Source: Taxawa tesnikishii (nom. ined.) (lineage: Eukaryota > Ascomycota > Dothideomycetes > Dothideales). From it: 64,000 bases of DNA. Within the stretch, counting starts at the first letter, position 1. Each line of letters opens with the position of its first letter. The stretch spans positions 620,001 through 684,000 of the forward strand of contig JAPDRO010000019.1 of assembly GCA_030247885.1 (NCBI GenBank). Reading direction: 5' to 3'. The notes under the pieces are model-generated. The model searched no databases. It was not told the DNA's origin and saw only the letters and a list, made by a program, of their open reading frames with translations. Positions 1 to 12,700 of the stretch are shown here, one piece after another. The position numbers were made by a program, and so were the translations under genes.

Positions 1-3000
1 GGGCTTACTGAACCCGGAAGTAAGCTTTGACAAGCAGTTAACAAGGTTCGGATGTCCGCGTTCCACTAATCCATTGCCTTCAGGATAATAAGCGGAGGTG
101 ACAATCTTCCGAATTCCATACTGTGCAGCCAACGCAGATACATAGCCGAAGTTCTCAGGTCCTCCGTCGCTGATTAGTTTGGCGAAGCACCCATGTCTAC
201 AGATGACGTCCTCGTAAAGGAATCTTGCAACGGCCTGGCTATCAGGCTTGCGTAATGCTCTGGCCTCTGGCCACCCTGACACTAATTCTCTGGCGACAAC
301 GAGGTATTCCTTGCCACCAGACGCGGGCATAGAGACAATATCCACTGACCATGCTTCTCCAAGGACTTGCTAGTAAACCGGATGCAATTCCTCTACATCC
401 CTGCGGTTAGCACGCATCTGGCACTCTGGGCAGCCCGCGCAGTATCTGGAAACATCTTTGAAGGCATTGTTCCACCAGTAACGGTCAGCGACCTTTCTGT
501 AAGTAGCCTCTCGTCCTCGGTGGCCACTTTCATCATGCAGGCTTTGAATAATCTTTCGCCTCTGATCCTCGCTGTCAATTACCCGCCGTAGTGGCATGTT
601 CCTGGCATTTCTCCGGAATAGATGCTGACCGCGGACCAGATAGTTGAGCGCCTCTTTCTTGAATGCGTGAAATTCCTTGAGATCCATGGCCGCAGGCTTT
701 TTCAAAGTCGTGAGGTATTCCGCTATTCTCTGAGATTTCTCCGAGTAACCTTCTACCAACGACATTCCAACAGCGGCCGCTGTGGTTGTGGGGTACATTT
801 CAACACCCCCGTCAACTGTAACAGTGCACACAGAAGTAGTGAACAGATCTGCGTCGATGACCACGTCAATGTCTTGCTCGTTTAGCATATCATCGTCATC
901 CGAAGGATGGCGAGGTCTCCGAGACAGCGCATCTGCAGTAGTGTGTTTGGTACCAGGCACATGTCGAACCTCGAATGTGAATAGTCGTATCCAGGCTACC
1001 CATCGGGCCATAACGGAACCAGGAAGATCTGAGGACGATTTGTTGAGCTGCGCCACTAGCGTTTTGGCATCAATTTCCAAGATGAAGAATACGCCATATA
1101 GATACGAGCGTACTTTCTTCAGGGCCTTAAGTACTCCTCTGCATTCGCGTTTTCCAGCATCGTAGCCGGATTCCGTAGTCGTCCAGAGGCCGCTTTCGTA
1201 TCGTACCGGATGCCGTCTCTTCTTATTGTCTCTAGCCAACTGCATCAGGATGGCTCCCCATCCGCGAAGGCTAGAATCTACGGCTAGAATGATGGATCCT
1301 GCTCCTTCAGTATAATTAATGGACTTCAGTGCTGGAGCATCAGTAAGCTTCGCCTTTAGCAGCTTAACTGCCTGTCTGGCTGGTTCTCCGAAGGAAAACA
1401 CTACGTCTTTCCGCATGAGTTCGTACAGTGGTGCTGCCACATGTGCAAAGTTTTCCACCTAGAGACGATAGTATGAGCTCAAGCCAAGGAATGCCCGAAC
1501 ATTTGTAACATTCTCAAACCTATCCTATTCCAAGATCTTGATGACCTTGGCAGTATCTGGATGTCTGCCTTCTGAGTCGCAGACATAGCTAACGATCTTG
1601 ATTCCGGACATGCAGAATTGGGATTTTCCTCCGGCAATGGTACAGCCAGCACGTTCCAGATCCGTAAGAACACCATCTAGCCAATAGATGTGCTTCAGAA
1701 CGTATTTCCGGATACTAGGTACTGCTTTTGCGTCTCCTTCTTTGTCAACCGGGCCTTTGACACTAATGTCATCTAGAAATGGCAATGCTACGTGCGGAAT
1801 GTGCGCTTCCAGGATTTTGGTGATGATTCTCACGAACTGCGCCACTGAGTTGGTGGCTCCTTGGGGTAGCGTCGTTTGTCTTAGCAGTCCTAGAGGAGTC
1901 ATGAATCCTGTCATGTCTCTGCATTCCGTAGCAAGTTCCATCTGATCGTATCCAGAGAAGAGGTCGATGAGGGACGTTATTGCGAGTCCTGCAAATTGCT
2001 CGCTGAATTCATCTGGATTTGGGGGCAGATTTCCATCACGGATAGTGACACGGTTGATGTTCATGGCTGCATTGACGATGCGGAACTTGTTCTGCTCCTT
2101 CTTGGCGACGAGAAACTATAGATTCCGGTATGGGCCGTGATAGTATTCTAGCAATCCTGCCTTCAGTCGTTCCTGCAGCATCTCCACGATCTTGGGGATC
2201 ATTGCCTTGGGTACAGGGAACCCTGGAGCTTGCTATGCCTTATGGGGTATTGTCCTGATCTCCTGAGGCGGTGCCACATCTGGTTTGACCTTTCCGATTT
2301 CTGAGAAGTCCCATGCTAGTGCTGCTTCCCTGTTGTACAGCATCTCTAGTAGCAAATCCTTCTCCTTTGGCCATAGCTGCTCTCTAGTCTGCAGTTTTGC
2401 AATGCGTTCCTTGTTGAGACGAGTACCACGCTAGATCTCAGAGAATTTCGGAATGAGCCATTGTCCGTACTGCCCTGCTAACTGTGGAAGTAGTTTCTCT
2501 CTTGCCAATGCTCTTTCCTTCCAGTCAATAAGTCCTCCTGGAGTTGAGCCATCAGATAAGGACGAATTGACCGGATTGACCTTGTCTGCCTTCCGCTTGT
2601 ACAGTGTCCTCGCATGTACCACATTGTCTCCTCCCTGGCTCTTTATATAGGAGCGTCCTCGCTCTTGAATCGGACTAATTGTGTAGGATGGATCGAATCT
2701 TCTGGCCATTCGGATCTCGGCTGTCTGCAGATCTCTGGATGTGTGTGGGAGGAAGGCTGTGAGCGCGCCTTTTTGGTGCTTTTGGTCTTGCGCATCATTG
2801 TGCAACCGCGTAGACTGGATCCGTGTATCTGAGTCATCGCTGTCCGATTGTTGCAGCCGTGTTGTTCTTCTGCTAGTCCTGCTAGACACTGCATCTAGTG
2901 TGAGATTTCTGGACCCTGGATTTGGCGCCAAGCCTCTGGACCCTGGATGACCCCGCGTTCTCGGCGGCGGCTGCCAGCCAATCATGTTTACATGGCTCCC

Positions 3001-6000
3001 GGAGCCATGTAAAGATCTACTGATAATCTCACTAGCGGCCTCGCTATCGCCAGCGCTCGACACTACGCGCACACTCATGCACGCAGCTTTATACTCAGAT
3101 CTCTCGTCTCTTACCGGTCTATTCGATAAGGTGGAAGCCCTGCCGGTCATGGGGCTACCTACTCTTTTCCCTGCCTCACTGTGACTGGTACTGCAGAGCG
3201 GTACAGTATTTCCTCCGCGGTACGATTCTGATCCGTGTGAGGACGAACACCAACGAAAGAGGTGGAGACATTGCCGGACCTGTCATATACAGTACCCTCC
3301 CAGGTACCATCGTCATGGTTGATCGCTTTTAGCCTAGACATGCGTTCCCATGGCCGTCCTAGGATGATGTTGTTGAGGGGTTGGTCCACAACAAGGAAAG
3401 AGGTAGGAATCCTAACACTACCGAGACGGACAACAACTCCTTGAGCTACACCCTTGAAGGTACTTTCCCCAGTTGCGCCGCGCAATACTAGACTCGGCCC
3501 ATTGCTGACGGGAATGCCGGCTTGCCTTACTATGGAGGCACTCATCAAGTTGCATTCAGACCCGGAATCGATCAGGGCCTAATATCTGCTTGGGTGGTCA
3601 TTTAGCGACACCCCTATGAATGGACTTCCGGCATAGATGAGATCCTCATTTATGGCAGCAAATCTATCGTCTTCAAGGGGTTCCTCCTCCTCGTCCACAA
3701 CCAGCGGTTCTACTTGCAACAGCCGGACATTGATTCCTTCCCGATCCCTCTTGTTGTATGGGGAGATGGCGAATTGGTACTGTTGTCCTTTGATGGAGAA
3801 CACTCCTATCTGCTGCTAGCCATCGTCCTCAACAGACACGTGATGTACTGTCGGTTCTGCGCCGGTGTCTCTAGCAGCTGGATCCTCCCCGGCGTATTCC
3901 GGATTCTAATATCTGGCGAAGAAGTGCTTGGCCACTGCTAGTGCAACACCAATGAGTTCATGTAATGATAGGGATACCCTTGCACTCTTGGTCATTTCGA
4001 AGACTTCTTTGGGATCGACTTCCCTTTGGGCCATCTTGTCCCATCTTAGCGTCTTCGGCTGTGTCCTGCCATGAACTTTCCGCATGGTAGGGGGATCTTT
4101 TATGCTTAGTTCTGGGCCTTCCACTGTCTGGCTCCGCCTTGTATTACCTGGCAAAGTTGCATTCGAAGGTTCTGGTTCTGCAGAATATCCAACGTACTGT
4201 CTAGTTCTTGCAGATTTTGAGACTGGAAGCCTGCCAGTGGCCCTCTCCTTCTCTTTTAGCTTACTAATCCGGTGGTCCGTAGAATTGGCATTACTCTGCC
4301 TACTTCCTGGCACCTTATCAGTGCGTGCTATAGCAACACTAACGGTTCTCCGAGAGGTTTCGACTGCATGATACCAAACAGCGACCTCGTCTTTAGAGTC
4401 TTCCTCCCCATCACTAGCCAGTCCTTCAGGCAACACTTCTGATTCCTCCAGAGGGTCTACCGTAAGGAACCTTGCTCGTACAAGGCGGCCCGGATGTACA
4501 TCCTCCTCTTCTTCTTCCACTCTCGCTGTCCGGATAACTACCTTCTTCGGTCCGAAGTATTCCAGTACCTGCTCGTACCGAGAAGGTTCTCCTCTCTCCT
4601 CTTGGCTGTGGAGACGTTTTAGGGGCTTGTCTCTGCTACCTAAGAAGATACCGTTGCCATCACGGTGCGCCTAGCCTTTACGCTCATACTCTTTAAGATA
4701 TGTGCAGCTGTTCGTACTATGACCTGGTTTGTAGCAGAACCAGCAATTTATGGGTCCTTAAGGGCGCATAAGGATAGCATTCGCCCCTGTGGCTAGGGAT
4801 CCGGAGGCCCTCTAATACTGTCCTCCAGCAGTCATAGGTGTTGCTCTCGCAACGTTCTCCGAACCTTTCTATACATGTACCGGTACAGAGTGATTGACTA
4901 GCTGGCCTACGCAAATGGATATCTTGCTCACTTGCTCGGCCAGTTTCTCCACAGCCTTATTAGTGTGCCCTCCACGCACCTAATCAGTCTTGAAGCTTAT
5001 AGCCATGCTCTTTTTCGGAGCACGGTATGATTTTGCTATCTCCTCGAAACGACCATCATCAGTTATAGGGCCTGCAATTCCTTGATAACCGATCTTCTCA
5101 TCTAAGAACTTCTTAGCCACCTTCATGATCTTTGCAAAGTCTCTGAAAGTGGCCGGATCCTCGCTATCCAACTATGCCTTCTGATACACCTTCTCCGACA
5201 CAGAGGGTACTAGTCCGCGTAACAGCAAAGACGCTCGTTCGACTGCATTCATGTACTCATCTGGTACTCTCTTCTGCAGAACCTGGAAGCGCTGACAGTA
5301 TCCTTTCTGGTCCTCCAGAGTTTTGCCTTTCTGATCCTTGGCCTTCTCATAGAGAGCAGCCAGTGTAGACTTAGCATTCCTCGGATGGTCGATATCATCC
5401 TTTCGGTACTCTCGGAGGATCTCTCTTTCAAACTAGTCCATTCCCTATCCGCATAGGAATCTAGAGACCGGATGAATTTAGTAGGTCCTTCATCTGCATA
5501 CCGAGGAAGAGATCTGATAGACTTCTCTAGAGTGGTGAAGTTGTCAACACACCACTCTTCCTAGTCTTCAACAAACCGAGTGACATTGCTACCAGTGAAC
5601 CTTGGAGATCCAGCAGCATCCAGCCCTGGCAAGTTGCTACCAGCGACAAGGCGACGGAGATCTCCAATGGACAAGCCTTGCCCTCCACCTACACCAATGG
5701 ATGCCTGAACAGGAGCAGCAGGTTGAACCGTGGTAGAAGTGGTCGTAGTTCTACCTTGGCTGTCACTAGGAGTGCGGATAGCCTGACCATTGGACGAGGA
5801 CGTCTCTATAACTAGTGGAGGCTCAGGATTACCGTCTGGAGTGAGTCCAGGAACATCGTTGTAGGTGTTGGATGGCATGGAATCCTCGTCGGACTGGTGT
5901 CCTCTATCAGCAGCACGGAAGGCACTGAACGCTTCTCCTTCTCCGAAAGCAATGCTCTGAGTAACGTTCTCGGACATGGTGAGTTCCGCAGATGTTGCAG

Positions 6001-6510
6001 CGTAGTAACAATGGTGTGGTTTCCGTTGCAGTAAGATTTCCAATACTATCTTTAGCAGATGAATGTAGATCTCTATCTAGAGTAGTACTATCGTCTCCAT
6101 CTTTTGTAGTAGCTCGGTACCCCACACTTTATTTTTAATCTCCGGTAAGGTTCGTCCCTGATATGGGTATGCCCTAGCATCCATGTAGTCCTCGTGTTTC
6201 TAGATCCAGCTAGGCCTTCGATACTGCTTGCCCTTGTAAGCACGCCTTCGACCCCTCTGGTCTAGATACGCTCCGATTCCAGAATAGGAAGCCTTAAGAC
6301 GCCGGCTATGCGATGCCTTGCAAGGGTTCCTTGCACACTGTGTCGCCGATATAGGAGCCATCTCCAGCCTCCGAGGTCCTCCGTATCGTCGTAGATACGC
6401 GAGTAGCTGAAGGGGTCAATCGTCCTCCCAGTATCGACTAGAACCTCTGCTGTTCTCCTACTACTCTACGCACTCCTTCTGTTGACTGTTTCCTTAAGGG
6501 CTTTGTTTCT

Positions 6511-6528
6511 CCCCTGGCACGGTCACCA
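6511..6528 (-). other. Primer-binding site of the Gypsy element
   Basis: Read on the minus strand, four bases after the LTR edge comes TGGTGACCGTGCCAGGGG. This begins with TGG, complementary to the CCA end of a tRNA, and sits exactly where a tRNA primer-binding site belongs. The priming tRNA would end in GGTCACCA; I did not assign its identity. Confidence 0.75.
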
Positions 6529-6532
6529 AAAA

Positions 6533-6759
6533 TGTGGTGGGGAGAACCCTATGTTGGGTTAGGTCAAGACTGCAGAAGGCAGCTACGCAAGTAGTAATGG
6601 AGACAGCAGTTAGTAAGACATAAGACAAGAACAAGACGTAGAAAGAACAGTTGTTGATTGAATGAGTGACTATCTTGTGTGCGGACTAAATAAGTAGGAA
6701 TCAAAGGTAGCTTCCACGTGACTAACAACCCATGACTATCCAGCGGCTACCCCACCACA
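6533..6759 (-). repeat. 5' LTR of the Gypsy element
   Basis: The 227-bp segment starts TGTGGTGGGG and ends CCCCACCACA, a perfect 10-bp terminal inverted repeat with the TG...CA ends usual for LTRs. Gag-pol lies immediately to its left, so this is the upstream LTR of a minus-strand element. The partner LTR is outside the window, so insertion age cannot be estimated from LTR divergence here. Confidence 0.88.
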
Positions 6760-9700
6760 ATAGTTACGTACTAAAATAAGCGAGAAGTTCGACTCGTTTT
6801 TTAGGACGTTCTTTAACTAGAACGTAAATAACTTCTATGCTATAGTAACTACTACTATAGATAAATATAGGAGTATTAGTATAGATATAAAAGCCCCTCG
6901 CCTTAGTAATAAGAAACTCTAGATTAAGTAACGCTTTAAAGCTAAGAGCTTAATAATAAATAACCTCGCTAATATATTTAAATATTACGGTAAAACGTAA
7001 CTATAATAGTTTACTAAGAGAGTACTTTATAGTTTAAACCGTACTATAAAAGTTCTAGTAGACGTAAAAGGAAGTATACTCTAGGCGTAAATTATAAAGG
7101 TATAGAGAGCCTAGAAGAAAGGAAATAAAGGTTTAATACCTACTTGCTTTACGCTATAGTCCTAGACTTAGTCGAGGAGCCCTATAGTAATATCGTCGTC
7201 TAGCTACTATAACTATAGTCCTCTTAAGTTACGTTTATCGAGTTTAAGCCTTAGAGTTAATAACTTCGTAAACCTTAACTTTAGTCCGTTACGCCCTAGT
7301 AATAAAGACGTAATAAATATTAACGACTTACTATTTATAGTATATACGCTATATAAAATACCTCTTATTATTATAGTTATTAAGTAAACTAGGCCGTATC
7401 TCTATATTAACTAAAATACTTATTATAGTTAGACTAGTACGTTCCTTATACTAGATAGAGCTACTTAGTAGGATACGTTTACTAAGTTTCTAAGTACGTC
7501 GAGCTATAAGGATTAGCTAGTATTTTAGTTTAATTTATAGGCTAAATATATATACTCTTAAGTCGATAATAAGTTTAAGCTTAGTATTATAGTAATATAA
7601 CTCTAGAAATTCTAGCGTAAAAGGAGTAGTACTATCTAGCTCTTTCTCGCTCTTAATAAGAATATTATTTAGCTTATACCTTATAAAGAGAAAGGTAAAG
7701 TTATTACGCTATCCTAAGTAGTATACTACTAACATATTAATAGTTAAGACGCGCTTAGTTAATAACGTTTATAATATAGTTATTTAGACTCTAAAAGAGT
7801 AACTTATAAAGGATAATTTAGTCTAATAGCGACTAGTAAATAAGGACGCTTAGTAGTTCGTAAATAAGGAAGCTTAGTAACTTACGAATAAGGAAGCCTA
7901 GTAACTCGCGAATAAGGAAGCTTAGTAACTCGCGAATAAGAAAGCTTAGTAACTCGTAGATAAGAAAGCTTAGTAACTCGCGAATAAGGAAGCTTAGCGC
8001 GGCGATAAAGAACGTAATATTAAAGAGACTAAATAGTCGTAGATAATTCCTATTATATTAGATAATAATATTAAAGTTACTAAAAGCCTTATTATACCCT
8101 CTATTAATCTTAGTAAATATAACTACTTAAAGAATAAGGTACTATTATTTACGAAGCTACGCCCTAAGATACGAGAGGGTTTAATTAAAGAAGCCTTAGC
8201 GAAGGTAATAAATCTAAAACAAATTAACGTTAATACTTAGAATACTATATATAGGTTTTTCGGCTATAACTCTACTAATATATATTTAAGATCTAGCGTA
8301 TTCTTTCCGGGATAAAAGCGTAGTACTAAGCTTTTATTATACTAATTTTATATAGTTAGATAGCTTCTAAAGAGGCTACTATAAGGATTTAAATACGTCT
8401 TTATTAGACACTTTATAAGTATAAGTAAGATAGCTATCGTCCTTATACTTTTAAAGTTTCTAGCGAAGGTAACTAAAGATAAAGCGATAGGTATCGCGTA
8501 TCTATTAGATTTTAGCTTCTATCTAAATCCTAACGCGCTTACTTAAGTTAATAAACTATTACGACGTACTTAATTAAGACTTATACTAGTAATTACTCCT
8601 ACTTACTTATTATCTAATTAAGTTAATAAATAGCGTAAGTTTTCTATAGTTATCTTAGAGAAATCTACTAGAGTTAAGATAATTCTAATGTTACTAGTTA
8701 GCCTATTAACTAATAAGGCTATAGAATCCGAATTTAAGGATTACTATAAGCTTAATAATATAGTTAAACCTAAAGATTTATTACCTCGAGAGTAGCTAGT
8801 AGCTACTTATAAATTAGAGGAAGATATACTTATAATAATTATAGCTAAAATTCTACTAGAACCTAATACGTTATATAAACCTAAGTCGTAGTAATCGAAA
8901 TAGTATATACTTACTACCTAGGTAATTATAGTATTAAAACTCGTAGTTAAAGTACTAGGAGACTTAAACGTCTATAGAGAAATCTACGCTCGTTAGAGTA
9001 TTATTATATTCGACGAGTACTATATAAACTATAACTTTAATTCGTCTATTTAGTCTAAGTTAACGTACCTTCCTAGCGATTCGAATTTCATTTTTATAAG
9101 TAAAACTCTATTTTTACTAACGCTTACTTTAGTCCCTTCTCTTTTCGCTACTTACGCTCGCTACTATAAACTAAAGTCCGAAATAAAGTTTATAACTATT
9201 ATAGCGAGTAAATAGACTCTAAGTAATATACGTACTATAAATTTACCGTTTCGACTAAACCTTACCTAAGTAAAGTAACGCGCTTTATCTCGAATTAGCT
9301 TTATACTAATCGCTTAAAGTATAGTAATTATTAATAAGGCTTAAAATAAGAAGAATAAACTCTCCGATATAATCGCTAAATTAGTATAAGATAAAGAGGA
9401 CGAAGAAGACGAAGAGAAATGTAATAGTAATAACGAGTAAAATACTCTTTTAGATAGTATTTACGTCGAGCTAATACTAGAGTTATAACGTACGATATAA
9501 GTCGTAGCGAAGGGCGCTAAAAAGTATATAATTTACTTCCTTATAAAGCTTTAGTAGTAAGTTAATCTAAATTCCGAGGGCTAACTAGTACTAGACTTCC
9601 TATTATATACTATATAGAATTAGTATTTTAATATTAATAAGAAGTTTCGTCGCGACGACCTAGGGGACAAATAGTTATAATTAGTAAAGGAAGTCTAGAC

Positions 9701-12700
9701 GAAGACTAATAAATACTTTAAAGCTTAAACGAAGTAACTATTCTTTTAAATTATTCGCAAATTTTATATTTAAATAGTATTCCCTTATCTATATACTTTA
9801 ATAGAGAACGACGATAAGATAAAGGCCGAGCTAAATAAAATAGACTATAATAACGTAGTAAGGATTTTAAAGGGCGTACGGAATTTTACGTTATAAAGCT
9901 ATATATACGAGATTAATTAACTCCCTCTAATAATAGTATTAAAGGATATAATCGCGTAAATACGTAGTTAACTTAACTTCTTTAAAAGGCTACGAAAGAT
10001 TATTATTATAGCTTTTATACTATTTAACGTTATAGTAGTTTATATAGTAAGTAATTACTACTTATATATACTAATAAACTACTAATACTATTATAGTACT
10101 TACTTTAGTTAGTAGGGTAGCTAAACTATATAGTAATTAATAATGAAAAGGACATCGTACTTATCGCTTTATAAAATAGTTAAACTAAGCGTAATAAGTA
10201 AATTACTAACTTTAAAACTATAACCCTTAGCTATAAAGAATAGCCTAGTATTATAGTCGCCTTAGCGATATAGATTATAGTAGGCCTATCCCTCGACCTA
10301 GTAGACATAGTAATTATCGTCGATCCCGAGTTTAATATAGTAAAGGTTAAGTAAGTTATAGCTAAAGTAAGACGTATAAGGCTTACGTAAAAGGCTCCCT
10401 ATACTAAAGGGTTTTATTTAATATATAGTACTCTATAATATAACCTTTAGAATTAGATATATAAGCGCTAGAATTTAGCTACTTATATTCGCGATTAAGT
10501 ATACTATATAGTCGGATAGACTAGCTATAATAGCAATTAAATAGGTACCTAGAGCGTAGATAGTACTTAGAAGAAAACATTATAAAATAATACGAAGGAT
10601 TCCTTATATTTAGCGATATAATTCGCTAGGTCTTATACTTAGTTTTACTTCTTTCTCTACGATTATAAAGGTAAATAAATATAATATTATTAGCTTTCTT
10701 ATACCCTTTACTTCGTCCGCGATATATTATAGTTCTTATTACGAACTATAAGTCGTTTATAATTCGAGAGTTATTAAACGAGTCGTAAGGCGACTTATAT
10801 ACTTATAGTATTCCTTTAGGAATATAGGGATAGGACGTAGGAAGAGATAATCTAGAGTAGATTTAAATACGCCGAATTACAATATAAATTATAATATAAA
10901 TTAGTAAAAGACAAATCGGCGAAAGGCAAATCGGAAGATTTAATTTAATTTAATTAAGCGCCTAAGCGTCCGAAGTTAACCTTCTTTAACTTATATATAT
11001 ACGACTTTAATATAATAGTAGATATATACTATTACTATAGTCCGACTATATACTTATAGTATATATAGACGCGTATATAAATAATCGTATAGCTTATAAA
11101 TATATATTACTACATATAAGGTACGCTATTCGTATAACCCTTAATACGTAACTATTAATATAAAAGATACTACTCGTCTACTAATAACCGATATATTAAC
11201 TAACATTATAGACGAAGAAATAGCTATACTATAAATTAAAGATATACTATAGCTATAGTTTAATTATATTAACGAAGGCTATAGTATATAAAACGTAATT
11301 AGCGTAACTATAAATAATAGTAAGTTTAAAGAACTACTAGACATTTTTTAAGACGTTACTTATAACTTACTAACTACGGAAGAAGAAGATAACTTATATA
11401 GAAATATACTATAAAGTTCTATACTAGAGGACAAATAAGATAGTATTAAAACTAGTAGCTTTATAACTTATAGTAGTAAGGGTAAATTATCGTCGTTTAC
11501 CTTATATATAAAAGGTAAAACGAAGACGTTTAAAGAAGTTATAGGGAGAGTAGTAAGTAAAGGAGTAAATAAGTAAGTAGTATTATATATCGATACTATT
11601 TCTCTAAGTTTTAATATAAATATATATATATACTTCCCGTATTTATAGACTCGGAATAACTCGCTAGCTTTACTAGTAATACGGATATTATATTCGCGAA
11701 CTAGCTATACTAGGAAAACATATTTAAAAATATAATTACTTACCTAATACGTAAACTAAGGCTACATGCGATTACGTAATACTTTAGCTAGCGTTCGGTA
11801 GCCGAACTCGAAGAGAAGATAACTATAATAAAAAGAGGAAGAAACGTTATATAATAGAATATCTAGCCTTTTACGCTACCTTCGACGAATATATTATAAG
11901 GGACTAAAAGATACTACTTTCGATATAAATAAGTCGAAGACGCAATTCGGTTCTTCCTAGAGTATTTTAGTTTTAGTAATAACTTTTAATTCTCTCCTTA
12001 CTAAATATAAATAAGCGATAAAAACGCGCGTAGAGTATATAATAAGATAGCTTTAACTAATTAGTAGTAAGATACTTAAGAGTAACTTAGCCGTAATAAT
12101 GCTATAATTATACTATTAATCGTATCTACTAATAAGATATAAGTAATAAACTATTAGGGAGACTAATTAGCTTATTTAGTATACCTTACTATAAGTAACC
12201 TTATAGTAAATATACGAAACTTTAACTAAAGGCCTAGATCTATACTTCTTACTTTAATTCTAATAGTAAAAGAGAAGGACGTTACTACTCGAGCTCGTAT
12301 ATTCTATAATTATCTTAAGGTCCTATTCGACCCTATTAAGGAGATCTTATATAATAGTAATAAAGAGTTACTATATAGTAATAAATAGACGCGTTAGTAC
12401 TTTCCTATTCTCGCTATAATAACTCTAGACTACGAAGAGTAAGCCTAAGTAATAGGAGTTAAGAGTAGTTAATAATATACTATATATAGTATATATCTAG
12501 GTAATTAAGAGGACCTCGAAGCGTAGGCTCCCTAGAGGATATATAAGGAGACTTAATAGTAAATTAGTTACTAATAGATAAACCCTACTAACTATAACTA
12601 AGAGGACTAAATATACGATATTAACTCGTTCGCTTTTAACTATTTATAAGTAAATATATACGTAATAATAATAGTTAATATCTTATACTAGTTACTTAAG

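Larger units (their letters stand above)
1..6759 (-). mobile_element. Ty3/Gypsy LTR retrotransposon, truncated by window edge
   Basis: Gag-pol parts lie on the minus strand in Ty3/Gypsy order (protease, RT, RNase H, integrase). Gag is at roughly 4.9-6.1 kb, with a CX2CX4HX4C zinc knuckle near 4.70-4.75 kb. A retropepsin-like protease with a DSG motif lies near 3.2-3.6 kb. Reverse transcriptase with FLDDI in place of YxDD is at about 1.5-2.4 kb, RNase H at about 0.9-1.45 kb, the HHCC zinc-binding integrase domain near 0.4-0.6 kb, and the DDE integrase core (VDIV, SDGG, VERG) at about 1-350. The 5' LTR is on the right; the 3' LTR lies outside the window. The element is broken, with roughly ten breaks. 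CpA and TpG are still frequent, unlike the next block, so it looks younger than the RIP-mutated DNA beside it. Family and orientation are secure. Confidence 0.93.

Noticed and set aside
7837-8000. CRISPR-like array
   Set aside because: The 24-bp units are directly adjacent with no spacers, and the genome is eukaryotic.
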